Assembly: GCA_036925085.1 (NCBI GenBank)
Contig: JAUPFP010000015.1
Location: 891,001 to 955,000 of the forward strand
Reading direction: 5' to 3'
Source: Brachycybe producta
Taxonomy: Eukaryota; Arthropoda; Diplopoda; Playtdesmida; Andrognathidae
DNA: 64,000 bases
The translations under genes were made by a program, and so were the position numbers. The notes under the pieces were generated by a model, which did no database searches, had not been told where the DNA came from, and saw nothing but the letters and a program-made list of their open reading frames with translations. Of the stretch, positions 48,481-60,519 are shown piece after piece (within the stretch, counting starts at the first letter, position 1; the number at the start of each line of letters is the position of its first letter).

Positions 48481-48608
48481 GAAAACCCACAAAACCAAAA
48501 ATGAAAACGTTTTTAAAACTTTTCACGCTTTAGCAAAAAAAAACAACTAACTTTTGTAAAAAAAAAAAAAAAAAAAATTAATTAAATGAATTACATAAGA
48601 AGGCTTAC

Positions 48609-48619
48609 CATGAGGCCAT
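48609..48619 (-). CDS. Candidate first coding exon (11 nt) of an unknown gene
   Basis: CAACAATGGCC is a good start context; three codons on, a GTAAGC donor follows. Upstream on this strand lie CCAAT boxes and two CRE palindromes. Downstream exons are not securely identified. Evidence is motif-based only. Confidence 0.3.
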
Positions 48620-48723
48620 TGTTGCCGTCGAAGTTATCACGTCCTTACCACACGAAGCCAGACGCCAAAATGAAGGCGCGCTAACAACTTTTGTACCCTG
48701 TTGCGAGCCTATTTTTCGCTAAC

Positions 48724-48790
48724 AGCCAATTAGAACGATTCATTTATGACGTCATATGACGTCAAATGACGATTTTCTACTAACCAATCA
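48724..48790 (-). promoter_or_regulatory. Double CRE (TGACGTCA) with CCAAT boxes
   Basis: Perfect TGACGTCA palindromes occupy 48747-48754 and 48757-48764, one helical turn apart, with a TGACGA half-like site just after. CCAAT occurs near 48725 and 48785. This is a typical CREB/ATF plus NF-Y promoter layout and lies about 130 bp upstream of the candidate start at 48619. Confidence 0.5.
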
Positions 48791-48969
48791 CAATTATTAC
48801 CTGTAATTCTATGAGGGTCAAGAATGGCTTCCAATTAAGGGGTGGTAAAAATGGGGGCCCAAAAATGAAGAATCTTTTTTTGAGAAAAATAATCTCGAAA
48901 CAAACTTTTTCGGCGCGTTGAAATCGCATTAAATTTTGTGTTTCAACCCCTAATTCTAGTGTCAAAAGT

Positions 48970-50545
48970 TTCTTTGAACATCGCGCTTTAACACTATACT
49001 AATGCCAAAGTTTATTTTTAACGTTTTCATGGTTAATTTTAATAAATAAAAAAAGCAATAACAATATTGTCATGAACTTTGTAGCCTCGAACCCAGCCAA
49101 TTCTTCTTGTTAGTTATTTGTGTAGCCATGCTGTCAATGACGATTTTGTTCGTTTGAAGCGAGGCTATATTCAAATTAGCGGCAAAAAGTTATTTTTAGT
49201 TCAACTTCCGGTTTAGACCTATTGAAGGCCGGCAAGAAGGGAATTTAGCCTCTAAACAGGGTTCAAACACGAAAAAACACCTGTTTTATTGAATAAGCTA
49301 TAATAAGAGGCTTTATATGTTGACCTTTGAAACTTTAGTCAATAAATTTGAGATGAAATTCAAGTTCTTGAATTTGGCCCATAATTTTTGAGTCAAGAAA
49401 AATCGACTAAACGCTAAAATAAAGAAAATTTCACAAATGAAAACAAATTAAGAACGGTAAATACAATTTTATTTCAAAAATAAAAATAGCTTAACATCTT
49501 TTGGCTTAGATGTTTTATAATGGTTTATGAGCAGCTGATTTGTCATCTCCGATTCATAAACATTTTACAAGGTAAACGATAGTCACTGCAATGTGGAGGG
49601 TAGCTTATGACGTCAGAAGAAAACTTAATATAATTCATACATTTAAAAAAACAAACAAATACGATGGGTGATCCAAAATGGCGTCTAAACGAAATAGTAA
49701 CTGAATTGCGTCAGCATGGCTCGGTCATACCTATTCTGTTAGTCCGTCGACTGTTAAAAAACTTTCTTTGTATGGCCCTAGATGGCGGTAATGTGCTTAA
49801 AAATACGAAGAAGCGCTTGTTTGAACCTATAACAAAACTATAGGCGGCTTCACGCCGCCTATTACATATTCGACTGATGTGAAACATCACTTTGTTATTT
49901 TTCAAAAGCTTGAAATAAAAAAATGTCAAACAATATAAAGAGAAAAAAATCGAAAAACATGTCAAGCAATATAAAGAGAAAAAAAATCAAAAAGAAATTA
50001 AATAAAAATTAAAATTGCTAGCCGACGCCTTTAGTTACTTTTATGTCGGCGCGAAAAAGACACTTGTATGTATATTTTTATTAAAAACTAAAGCAATTGG
50101 CTTGACTTAACAGCTCATTGCAATAAAGCGACAAGGGTAGACAAATATGGCGTCATTATCGTATACATAATATGACACATTGAACAATGCCATTTTAGTA
50201 CACACGTCCTTCAGAAATATGAAGTCATGTCACATCGTAGTCTTCAGTGTAAAGGATTGAGATGACAATAAATTGCAAGGGAGGTGAGTGTCGCTCTCCT
50301 AGTATCAGCCATTTTACGTGTAGCCACAGTTCTTTCCCTATAGTGTGGTTTGCATTTTGTTCAACGTTTTTCAATAAACACGTACATCAAAAGTCGATAA
50401 TAAAAAAATGTTACGAGTGTGCTTACTGAAATTGCATGACGCCATTATATTAACAAAATAACGCTCTTTCCAAATGGAATTAAATTTCCGATGTGTGATT
50501 GCAATAAATTGCTAGCAATATTCCACTATGGAAATTTATAAAGAC
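48970..50545. other. Intergenic region with a GC hairpin and a CRE
   Basis: ATAGGCGGC/GCCGCCTAT (49840-49862) is a 9-bp hairpin with a 5-nt loop. TGACGTCA lies at 49608-49615. No coding exon was supported. Confidence 0.4.
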
Positions 50546-50551
50546 TTAACT

Positions 50552-50557
50552 TTTATT
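50552..50557 (-). terminator. Poly(A) signal AATAAA for LIAS
   Basis: AATAAA on the minus strand begins 16 nt past the LIAS stop codon, which implies a very short 3' UTR. Confidence 0.6.
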
Positions 50558-50572
50558 AACGAAAAATTCTTA

Positions 50573-52459
50573 CTAAGATAGCTCTACAGTTGCTTTCTTT
50601 TTCAACAGATTTTTCAAAAAAAATTCTCCTGAAAATTGAAAAAAATAAAAATAGTTATGTATATTTAAAAAAAAAACCCCAACGTTTTGACAAATAAATA
50701 ACAGAAAGAGAAAGAACCTGCTCTGTACGATGATCGTACTAACGGTCCACTTGCCGTATAAGAAAATCCCATTTTCTTTCCAACTTCCTCCCAATGGTTG
50801 AACTTTTCAGGCGTCACGTATTCGGCAACCTAAACAATAGATAGGACTTCTTAATTAAATGCAATCACAATTAACTCGTAATCGAATACAGACCGAAATG
50901 TGACGTTTTGTTGGCTGCATGTATTGACCCAAAGTTAAACAGTCGACTTCGGCCAATCGTAAATCTTTCATCATGCGACGTAAAAAGAAAAACAAATTAT
51001 TTAAAATTACTAACATAAAATGTCACGTTTCTACCAAACCTTCCATAGTTTTGTAGACTTCGTCATCTGATTCACCGAAACCCAACATTATAGACGATTT
51101 TGTTACCATGTTTGGTCGTACTCTCTTAGCATGACTCAATACACTTAAAGACTGCTGATAATTGGCCCTTGGATCACGAACAAGGCTAAAAACATGCATA
51201 AGTAACTTCAATTGCAGCAACTTGCAACTTTCAAGTAAAATTTACTCAGGTCACATCCATAACTACCATTGATAACTGGCAACTGTTTCAATGTTGTGCG
51301 CAAAAACATCTAGACCGGAATTAACCACCGTTTCAACAGCGTCCAAGTTACCACGAAAATCAGGAGTCAAACATTCGACAAGAATCTTTGAATTTCTAAT
51401 AGAAATTATAAAAGATGTTACTCAAACAAAATTTATTTAAAAAAAAAATATTTCGAAAAACGTTCTCACTGTCGTTTAAGTTCGATAACTGTTTCAGCAA
51501 AATGAGTTGATCCACCGTCCGGCAAATCTGAACAGAAAAACAAAAACAAACTTCAATTTCCTTTAAATTACATGCGAGTTCTTTCTTATAAAGTGTGATA
51601 CCATCACGATCGACAGACGTCAGAACCACGTAATCAAGACCCCAAGCTGCTATTGCCTTTGCCGTGTTAACAGGTTCATTGGGATCGGGAGGCGGAGGTT
51701 TTCGAGATGTTTTGACCGAACAAAACCTACAACCTCTAGTACATTCGTCTCCTAGTAACTTAAAACAATGATACAAATTCTTTAATGCTAATCATTTTTT
51801 ATGCCAGATGATGAATATTACCATGATGGTTGCAGTAGCTATTCCTTCTTTTCCACCTCCCCAACACTGGCCAATGTTTGGACATCTTGCTTCTTCACAA
51901 ACCTATAAGCCATTCGATTAGTTTAAAATAATGAACAAAAAACGGCATGAAACTGTACAAACAGTGTGCAATTTTAGATCCCTGAGAGTGTCTTTTAGTC
52001 GATTGAAATTCTTTCCTATTGGAATTTCAGTCTTAAGCCAAGGAGGCAACCGCAACCTTTTGATCAAAAACGGCATTGTCAGTCATCATTATTTCTACTT
52101 TCGTGCCACTACGAACCAACCGACTATCTCCTTTTTCTCGTCTCAACTTTCCCGAATACTCCGCCCAATTCGTATCCTTCGTAACTCTTCCAGAAATGAA
52201 GTCTGATAGACTAGGGCCCTTAAAAAACGATTCGTTTGCCACATTATCTTTTTGATTGCTTTCTAAACGCGCCTCTATCGAAGAAGATGACGATGAAAAT
52301 AACCGATTCCTTATCAAAGACTCAATTTTTGAGTCAATTCTGATTTCCTGTTCGAAATAAACGTTATTATATAAAATCACACTACAGGTTCGAAGCAATT
52401 CATTAGCAGAAAATTATAAAATATACCCTCAAGCAACGTCCTTTCCGTAAAAGTAACAT
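50573..52459 (-). CDS. LIAS: Lipoyl synthase, mitochondrial, 11 exons
   Basis: This radical SAM enzyme inserts two sulfurs into octanoyl groups on lipoyl-dependent proteins in mitochondria. Exons: 52427-52459, 52121-52347, 51963-52056, 51822-51902, 51602-51758, 51470-51527, 51267-51395, 51040-51185, 50894-50964, 50718-50829, 50573-50628; they join to 1164 nt, 387 aa (vertebrate forms about 372). The auxiliary cluster motif C120-x4-C125-x5-C131, radical SAM motif C151-x3-C155-x2-C158 and C-terminal RSSY (364-367, whose serine ligates the auxiliary cluster in this family) are all present. The N-terminus is arginine- and serine-rich, as a mitochondrial presequence should be. Exon 1 was chosen because the exon 2 frame has no ATG and an upstream stop, while ATG at 52459 leads to a GTATAT donor in matching phase; this is the least certain join. 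The rest is secure. Confidence 0.95.
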
Positions 52460-53206
52460 CGTAAGAATTCAACGTAAGGTCATCCAAGGTTAAAGGTCTT
52501 TAAATTTCTTACTTCATGAAAACATACCTTCAGAACGTTATAAAAATTATCAAATTACACATAATTTTAGTTACATCATTGCCTTTATAATTAACATTTT
52601 GTTTCGTTTGTTTCTTATAGTTTAGTTTTTCAAAAAGACACAATTAAATGATTGCAATAATTTTAAAACATGTGAAATACGAGCGGCCGACGCGAGGGGG
52701 CAGCGGCGGCTAAAGAATAAGTTTAGTAATCAGCGGCGACTAAGTTTTTTTTTCTCCCGCCAAATTATCGCAATATATCGATATGTTTGGAGCGTTTCGA
52801 GCAATTGGATTAGGTTTTATACTGTATAACACAGTGTGATGTAATTGTAATTTAAGATTAGTCCGAGCGCATAGAGCAAAAATATATTTATATAATTTCA
52901 TCCCGTAATAATAGCAAGTTTATTATCTGACTCGTATACTTTTTGAAGAAAAAAATACATTAAACGCGGGAAATGCAGACAATTCTGATCATAGCAAGGA
53001 GTGTATAGAATCATAGTCTACAAAGACAAGACGATCCAACCGAACCTGGCCTAATGGAACAAATGAACTAGTTGATGAAAATAATAGAATGATTGGTAAA
53101 TCAATGATAATGCATGATAAGTGTAATTGTATACATTATATAATCATAGTTGCCAGTATAGATCAGTGGTAAACTACCTAGTACTTAGTGACAGAGACTG
53201 CCTAAT
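52460..53206. promoter_or_regulatory. Possible bidirectional promoter region LIAS / 53.2-kb gene
   Basis: About 750 bp separate the LIAS start from the plus-strand candidate exon. It holds a GC-rich patch near 52680-52735 (CGGCCGACGCG and AGCGGCGGCTAA). No TATA was clear. Confidence 0.3.
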
Positions 53207-53318
53207 ATGGCGGAATATTCGATGCCCTTCTATGGTGAGAGACAATGTTATAACAGCGGCGTTGAAGGAACGGTTGGCTTCACAGATTTCACGTCATGTC
53301 AACACATCTTTGTGGGTT
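53207..53318 (+). CDS. Candidate first coding exon, unknown gene
   Basis: An ATG in the context CTAATATGGCGG opens 37 codons and one extra base before a strong donor GTAAGT at 53319. The peptide contains three cysteines and is of balanced composition. The acceptor near 53622 (TTTTTAG) would add only three codons before a stop, so the true next exon may be elsewhere. I do not recognise the protein. Confidence 0.35.
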
Positions 53319-53324
53319 GTAAGT

Positions 53325-55350
53325 AAAATGTTCTTTTGTAGCTACCGCCATCTATTGCTCACAAACGAAATCATTCATTAAATAGTGTATTGCGGTTCTA
53401 AGTATGTCGCATTCAGGGGGAGCTTTTCACTTCTTTCTACAGTTATCTTTAAAAATCATTTCATTTATCATTTAATTCATATTCATTTACATTTAAGTGT
53501 TTTTTTTGTCTTTTTTGATTACCTGTATGAATCAAATATGCGGTCATATTCCTAAGTGGAAGCGTCATATCGATTTCTTTCAGAATAATGACGTCATCTA
53601 TTGTAAATTTTTTTGTTTTTAGCTCTGAACTGAAGGGAAATCATTTTGTGAATATTGTGTGTTTTTGTCAGTTGAAAGAACCTGATTGTTAGGACTTAGA
53701 GGAGACTAAAAAATGGCTACTTTTATTTGTTGGATTTGTGATAATAACTGCAATAATAATGTGCGGTCAAATGGTGAAAACAAATAATCATTTTTTTTAA
53801 TATTCTCTCTCTCTCTTTCTCTTTTAAAAAAATCAATTGTTAGCTATATATTTTATCGAATATTGGGATCTATTATCATTATTTGGTTTGTGTGTTTAAT
53901 TATGTGCTAATCACAAGTTAGATGTGTGATGGAATGGAATCGCAAAAAAAAAGGAGTCGTCCTTATAACCACCAACATGTTATGTTGCAACACTGGTAAG
54001 ACACAGTTAAGATTCCGTCATAAAATCATTCGTGTTTTTTTTTTGGTCTCTTGAAACATTCTTATGTCATCGTATTTTAACTCTCATTCATTTGTTAAGT
54101 ACAAATACAAGAAAGAAACTTGACGCTCAAATTCAATTTGAACCTTCCGAGTACAATTCCAACGTAGAAAAAAACACTGTTCAATGATACTGATAAAAAA
54201 AACGTTTTTTTTGGAACCCTGTTCTGAGGGTTCATAATTTAAAGTTCAATTGTCAAGTTTTTTTAATTGAATTTGGACCATAGACTCGTTACACTCTTGA
54301 TAATTACTCTTAGATGTAATAAAAAAGCTCTACTTGGAGAGTTGTTTGTATCAGTAGATGCTTTATTATTAAATAGAACAATTATTGCGACATTAACTCT
54401 CAGGCAGAAATAAATCTATCAACAAGACCTTTGATAGTTGAGAAAAAAATACTTGTGAATTTGCTCTCAAGACAATCAGTGAGAGAACTATCAACAAAAA
54501 TTGTGATAAAAATTAGACAAAAGCTTTGGTAGTAAAGCAAACACTTATAAATTTACTGTCAAGACACTTCTCAGCTCTGAACTACTAATGACCCACTCAA
54601 TATTAGCAGGTAAGTAAGTATACTTGTCAATTTACTCTGAAAATGTTTGCTGTCAAACAAAGGGCACTCTCAGCTAGAGAAATATCAAGTTACTATTATT
54701 ACTTGTAAGACCAAGTAGGCCACCTTTCTTTGGAAATGTATACGAAATCTTGCATCATAGCAACTCAGTTGTGCATTGAATTATGACGTCATATGAGAGA
54801 GCGAAATTGAGTTTCCAAGGAAGTGAATTTATTTATTTGAAAAGTTTGTAGGTCTAAAAGAAATTGTTTTGCGTCACAAAATCAGCTGACGTACGTTTAT
54901 TTCCATAGTAAATCATCTCAGAATATGAAGTTGTGTGACTCATGACTTGAATACAATACAATTTTCTCTTTTCTTTAATTCTTAACTAGCCTCTAACTAA
55001 CTAACTGGCACTAACTTTTTATATCTATTTTATTGTTTTAACTCTTGTCTAGTGATGAGTAGTTATGCCTCGAATATTGAATTTTACTATCTTCTTATAA
55101 CAGATATCCGATTTTTTTTTTCTTCTGTGGGATACCGGATATCCGTTCGGTTAATAATATACTTTAAATGACCTTCTGACATGTTATAATTGTATTGTTG
55201 TCCATGGTGAATTATTATTTACAAATCATTAAATTGACTATTTTAGTATTTTCTTGTATTTATTACAATTTAACAAAGGGTTAAAAGCATAGGATGAACG
55301 ACTTTTTCGATAAAAATCGATTTACTTCATTTAGTGCTGGGAACTAATTT
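53325..55350. other. Intergenic or intron DNA with degenerate repeats
   Basis: From about 54290 to 54720, diverged units of about 110 bp share AGTTGAGAAAAAAATACTTG, ATTTACTCTCAAGAC and GAGAACTATCAA words. CRE palindromes lie at 53589-53596 and 54784-54791. No further exon of the 53.2-kb candidate was confirmed. Confidence 0.4.
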
Positions 55351-55428
55351 GACAACATGCAACACATTTCGTCAAATCCGACTCTTATGTCGCCATCTTT
55401 CATTATTCATCATCATTTGACCGACCCA

Positions 55429-55635
55429 CCGGCATTTAGAAATCGGGACGAACACAAGTTGACTCCGTCCCTTTTTTATGACGACTGGCAACTTCTAATT
55501 GGTTTGTTGTGTGGTTCAGCGTTGAAATGGGTCGGAGCATGTGACGTCAGACTACATAACCAACCAAATTATAAGTTGCGTTCGTCATAAAAAGGGTGGA
55601 GCCAATTTGTGTTCGTCCCGATTTCTAAATGCCTG
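55429..55635. mobile_element. 207-bp MITE with ~65-bp inverted ends and a 13-bp duplication
   Basis: The left end CCGGCATTTAGAAATCGGGA and inverted right end CAGGCATTTAGAAATCGGGA match over about 65 bp with gaps. A perfect direct repeat TTTGACCGACCCA flanks the element (55416-55428, 55636-55648). The terminus C-A/C-GGCA is shared with the element at 35079-35218. A CRE palindrome lies inside at 55542-55549. Confidence 0.8.
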
Positions 55636-55659
55636 TTTGACCGACCCAGCTTAAAGCGG

Positions 55660-56125
55660 GACGTGGTCCAGGAAAAGAAGTACTGTATTACTGATTTTGT
55701 AAAGCCAAATACAGTATATCAACTTACCGTTAACTTATCTTCTGTACTAGATATGAAAGAATTCCAAAATTGTTTTATAATTGTTGTTATCCCCTCGTAG
55801 AAATCGTCAATTATAAGCACCTGTTTACATTATTAAATGTGTTTAGGATTATTTTATGTGTAGCCAAACTGCAATTAACTGAAGTTCTTTGAGAAAATGT
55901 TTAATTTGATGAATATGTACAGTAGTTAAGTTAGTTCATGTGTTGTAAATGCAATGCATTTGTTGAAAAAATGTTGACGAAGTTGAATAATTTACTCTCT
56001 GAAAGCAGCTCAAAATGGTTTATGACAGAGACAATTAAGTCTATCAAACTACATAAGAAATGCATTGTCAAAATAATCTAATATTAACCACATGCCATAA
56101 AAATGCTCATACAAATGTAAGATTA
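55660..56125. other. AT-rich intergenic stretch, nothing identified
   Basis: No exon, RNA gene or clear repeat was seen between the MITE and the 3' end of the defensin-like gene. Confidence 0.4.
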
Positions 56126-56132
56126 ATTTAAA

Positions 56133-56138
56133 TTTATT
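56133..56138 (-). terminator. Candidate poly(A) signal for the first defensin-like gene
   Basis: AATAAA on the minus strand lies about 170 nt past the stop codon at 56310. Confidence 0.35.
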
Positions 56139-56309
56139 AATTGTCTTTAATAAATTTTAATTATGAAATTCAACATAAAACTAAATAATATTTTTTGTAA
56201 CAAAAAGTGGAATTTCTTTTTTGTTTTGTTTTCAAAATCATTTCATCAAAATATATTTTAGAAAACAAACTCGATGATTTCTGAAACAAACAAAAAATGT
56301 CGGATGATT

Positions 56310-58002
56310 TTAAAGCGTGTTTGCGTTCCACCATGCTACATTGTTTTTGGAACACCAACAGTGTCCCTTTCTGCAATGGTGGTGAGTTAGGTCTTTATTT
56401 TTCTTTCGACAAACACTCAGACAGGCGCCATTATTATGAATTAGTGCATTGCAAGTAAGTGTACGTTCTTTGCTCAGTGATTCTATTTCAGATGTAGGCA
56501 TTGCTAGAAATTCTTTAAAAAAAAGAGAAATATTTTGGTTGGTGAACAATTAAAAACAACAAATTACTAACTAGACATAAGTTGCGCAATCAGAAAATAA
56601 TGACTATGTGTTAGAACTGTAAGAAACTAGAAGAGTATAATTGCTCCATCTTCAAGACCGTTCTAGAAAAGAAAAGAATTTCCAGGATGTGCTTTTATTT
56701 TGCCATGTTTTTTCTTAAATTCAATTCAATTCAATCAAGTACACCTGCAATCATCTCGAGAGCCATGTGACAGGGGGGGGGGAACAATTCCCAATCACAA
56801 ATGGTTGTCACTGAGACGAGGCATAGACATCATCGTCAAATTGAACTCGTCCTAAAACAGAACTATGTGCCGGAAGAGTATTCCATAGTCTAAATACATT
56901 TGGAATGAAAGACCACAAATATGCATCAGTTCTAGCTCCTATTTCTCTAATACCCTTTGGATGACCAATTCAACATATATGGGGGTTTCTATGATCTGTT
57001 GTCTGGAACTAGCAAGCATTCAAGAAGGGCAAGGCTTTGTTTAGCTCTACGGTTTGCTAGTGATTCCCATCTCTACATTCCGGCCTTCAAAATAAATGTC
57101 GCCACCTTCAATTACAATCTTTTTTTTTTTAAGAAAAGCAAGTTTCGAAGGTATTTGCAGCTTGCCATCATTTTCGGACATGTTTCCTGTACATATCAGT
57201 GGAGGACCTCCACAAGGGATATCCCTCTCCCCCTCCCAAATTGCAATTATTTTCTCGTTTCAATTTAACTATCAACTGTAGATTTTCACATGTAGTGAAA
57301 ATAGAAGAAACAAATGCCTGGGAGTTTTATGTTAGAACCATATAGAGAAGAGAACTTTGAAGGTCCTATTTTCAATATGTCTTCATTTCAAATTGGAAAA
57401 ATTTCCTTGTTATTAAAATTCCCTCTCCCCCAAAATTCTTCCCTGGTTCCACCAGTGGTACATACGTCCAACCAGCATGTTGTTTCTGTTGCTTTTCTGT
57501 GTTGTTTTTTTTACAGCTATAATAAATTTTTCTTAATTTCTTTAGTTTCTGATTGCACCTAGTGGTACTTTTTTTTTTACAAGCTTTTACGTAAGTTGAC
57601 ATAACCGCGTTATCCGTTTACGTGAACTTTCTATTTCTCCTATTTTAACCAACTTCCCCATAACCTAGAGAGCTGAAATGTTGTACACCACAGCCTCTAC
57701 TAAGTGCGATCTGTTAATCTTAAAAAATTTTGACGGATCCTCGAATGACCTGTCCAGGTTCAGTTCGTTCTAGAAGGAGGGTATACCTAAAATAACGGTA
57801 CTTTTCAACAAAATAAAACAAATTAAACTTCTGTAGTCCCCAAAAACAAAAAAAATGTCTTAGTAGAAATAAAAGCTTGGTTAATAAAGCGTAGTTTTTT
57901 ATATTTACTTGTTCTATACTAACCTTGCAAGGGCAGTGCAACCAACAAGACTAGAACTATAGAAAACAGTAGGCCTACATTCGATTCTTTAAAAGCAGAC
58001 AT
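56310..58002 (-). CDS. Defensin-like secreted peptide A (CS-alpha-beta type)
   Basis: Exons 57924-58002 (signal peptide) and 56310-56503 (mature part) join in phase 1 to give 90 aa. Residues 9-26 form a hydrophobic signal core. The mature part has six cysteines, C44-x9-C54-x3-C58-x11-C70-x4-C75-x1-C77; the CxxxC/CxC pair and the G-x-C before it define the cysteine-stabilised alpha-beta fold of invertebrate defensins. KER at 38-40 is a likely pro-peptide cleavage site. A tail of 13 residues, with a WW pair, follows the last cysteine. The intron is 1.42 kb and holds a LINE remnant. A 5' UTR exon probably ends at 58094 (donor GTAAAT) with a CATAG acceptor four bases before the ATG. Antimicrobial function is the likely role; the same scaffold is also used by venom peptides, so function is inferred. 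Confidence 0.82.
56617..56660. mobile_element. Left-end fragment of the AACTAGAAGGG MITE
   Basis: TAAGAAACTAGAAGAGTA followed by an ATTGCTCCATC segment matches the family's left end. The rest is lost. It lies in the defensin A intron. Confidence 0.5.
56695..57120 (-). mobile_element. Decayed 3' end of a LINE (CR1/L2-like)
   Basis: On the minus strand, conceptual translation gives the usual C-terminal signature of non-LTR reverse transcriptases: a W.SL..RR segment, then FIPNVFRLWNTLPA before a stop at about 56807. Several stops interrupt the frame, so it is dead. Past the stop comes a 3' UTR ending in a TTGAA-type microsatellite (ATTGAATTGAATTGAATT), as in CR1/L2-group elements. A related tail lies at about 59045-59110. 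Confidence 0.7.
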
Positions 58003-58093
58003 CTTTCTATGAAATTTTAACAATAATTAAAAGTAATTATGACGTGGCAAAAACTACTAATATAAGAAAATGTCGGATATACATGTAATTTAC

Positions 58094-58180
58094 CTTATTA
58101 TGAAAATCGTACGTGCACAACTTGTTCTGCCTGACAACTGAACGCCTACTATCTGTTTCCTAACCATTTATATACACGTG
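58094..58180 (-). promoter_or_regulatory. TATA promoter and 5' UTR exon of defensin-like gene A
   Basis: TATATAAA on the minus strand at 58174-58167 lies next to a CACGTG E-box (58175-58180). Transcription from about 58140 would give a short leader exon ending at 58094 before GTAAAT. A CRE palindrome is further upstream at 58246-58253. Confidence 0.5.
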
Positions 58181-58259
58181 TCGATTACGTGGAGGTCATA
58201 AACAGGTTAAAACGGGACTGCTAACTACAAGCTGATGTTGAGTATTGACGTCAGAATTT

Positions 58260-59980
58260 ATTGAATGGTTATAACGGCTCGGATTTTTATGCAATATCAA
58301 GGAAATGTTTCTCAATCTGTGGCTCCAAGGGCCAAATGTGAAGTAACAATCCGTTTAGATCATTCAACAGTTGTTTAGGTTAAAGGCTAGAACTCTAGTT
58401 GACAACTGATCTAGCCTTTAACCAGCCTTTTTGATTAAAAAAGTATAAATGCAGTTGGTTTAATGATGATGATTACTTCACAATTGGGAATTAGGTCACA
58501 AATTGAGAAACATTTGCTTGATATTGCATAAATATCCTAAAACGTAATAACCAGTTTGATTATTAGCACGGGTTCCCGTAGATACTAGCAAGGGGACACT
58601 TCCCCCCCCCCCTTTCAAAGGTCAAACTTCTTATTTCAGTATTTAATTCATGTTTAAAAAGGTAAATTTTTTTTGAGCCACTGTTATATGTACACGTGTA
58701 CAAATTAAAAATGCCGTTATGTTTATGGCTCGCTACGCTCATCCACCATCTGTGGGTGAGCCCCTTATTAACTATTTGTAAACCTCGCCCTTTAAAGGTG
58801 GGAGAAGGAGAAAAAGAGGTGAAATCTCCATTGGTCTCGGGGGGGGGGGGGGGTATTGGGCACAGTAACCCGGACTTTTAAGTCCGTTTCACATGTTTAA
58901 TGTGTGTGTGTGTGTGTGGGAGAGAAGCGCAATACTAAGTAGACCTGTGTTTTCATAGGAAAACACTTGTGAACATATGTGCGCATGAACGTCAGTCAGA
59001 AACGACTGTAATGTAGATTAAATAATACTGTGTTGCCAAAACTATAAAATTCAATTTAATTCAACTCAATACACCTGCAGTCACCTAGAAAGCCTGATAG
59101 TTGCCAATCTAATATAATAATTTGGTTGAATCGACCAACTGTCCGACCGTCTTAACACTGTTATTGGGCTACTGCGGGGATACGTCTTGTGAAATAAAAT
59201 TCAAGGTTTTTGACTCCCAATAGGTTTCCAGTTTTTAGAGGTTTTTGGATGCCTCCCAGTTTCAAGAACATCCCCACACCTTCACAATTTTGCTGCTGTT
59301 TGGTTGTTTACCCTATAACTTTTTTTAATTTTCAAATAATACAGTATAGTTAGAATTGTATATTTTAATGTTCTGTTAACAATTAGCTTAAATTACACAA
59401 ATGTAGGTGTTATAGTTTTTTTTTAAAATACATATCTAACACCACTCAACAGTGTATAAAAGTAAATGTTTAACACACTGGCGCCTGGAAGGACTGGCGC
59501 CTGGAAGAACTGGCACAGGTGGCATTTGCCTCATAAATAAAGTAAAAACTTTTATGCAAATAAAAATTAAAAAATATGCAAATTGCTATTAGAAAGTATG
59601 CATTTTATGCAAATAGAAAATGTCCCAAAATATACTACTAAATTGTTCATTTTATGGAAATAAAACCGTTAATTATATATAGTAAAAGCACAATTAAGGG
59701 TGTATTTATCGAGTTGTGTTTCTGAAAATCTAAGCCAAATGACGCTATATTGCATTTATCTCATCAAAATGTATGTTTACTTTTAATCACCTAAATCACT
59801 TACAGTATAAAGGAGACGATTTTATTTTTAGTGACCGTCTTTATTTGACTATGGAATTTAACACGGAGATTAAAAACGATAGTTTTTAACACATTTTTTT
59901 AAAAACATGTCTAAGAACTGCAATAAAAACAAAATCACACAATAACCTATAGTATCAAGTGTATGAATAAAATTATACAC
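58260..59980. other. Intergenic DNA between the two defensin-like genes
   Basis: It contains a long G run near 58840-58853, a (TG)n run near 58903-58917, and the LINE 3' tail at about 59045-59110. No third defensin exon was found here. Confidence 0.5.
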
Positions 59981-60247
59981 CAGTGTTTCTTAAACTTTTT
60001 CAGGTCATGGAACCCCAGAAGCAATATTATTTTTTCATGCGGAACTCCTATTTGAGAGAGTAACAATTTTATTAATTTAGTATTATGTCTTTTTAATTAT
60101 TTTATATTTGATTTTTAATTACTGATATCGTTAGTTAAAAAATAAATTAATAAAAAAATAATTAAATTCAAATATTTTATAACTAAATATTTTCTAATTT
60201 TACGCGGAAACACGAAACTCTAGGGTTCCACGTTTTAAGAAACACTG
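59981..60247. mobile_element. Non-autonomous hAT-type element, 267 bp
   Basis: The ends CAGTGTTTCTTAAACTTTT and inverted CAGTGTTTCTTAAAACGTGG are followed on both sides by GGAACCC. Flanks TTATACAC and GTCTACAC match at 6 of 8 positions, fitting an aged 8-bp duplication. Confidence 0.75.
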
Positions 60248-60519
60248 GTCTACACCAGTTAACCATAAAATCCATTACTCGAAAGCAAATTAAAATATTT
60301 AAAATTGCATGTATAACAAAATTAATTAAAGCAAAATAAAATACGAACATATCAAAGCAAATTATAATTAAAAATGTGTGACAAAAAAAAATAAAAAAAG
60401 GTTTAAAATATCTGTGCGTCAGAATATGTTTATAAATAATTTTGTGCTCATGTTTTATGAAAATATTTGTGTACATTTAACGTGTGGGTGTGTAAATGTA
60501 TGCCATTAGGTGCCGTGAT

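Noticed and set aside
47913-48526. Frames of 127-183 codons, F- and R-rich on the minus strand, K- and R-rich on the plus strand
   Set aside because: They follow the 21- and 22-bp minisatellites and appear on both strands.
55357-55800. 77- and 63-codon plus-strand frames
   Set aside because: The first and the start of the second lie in the MITE at 55429-55635 and its flanking repeat.
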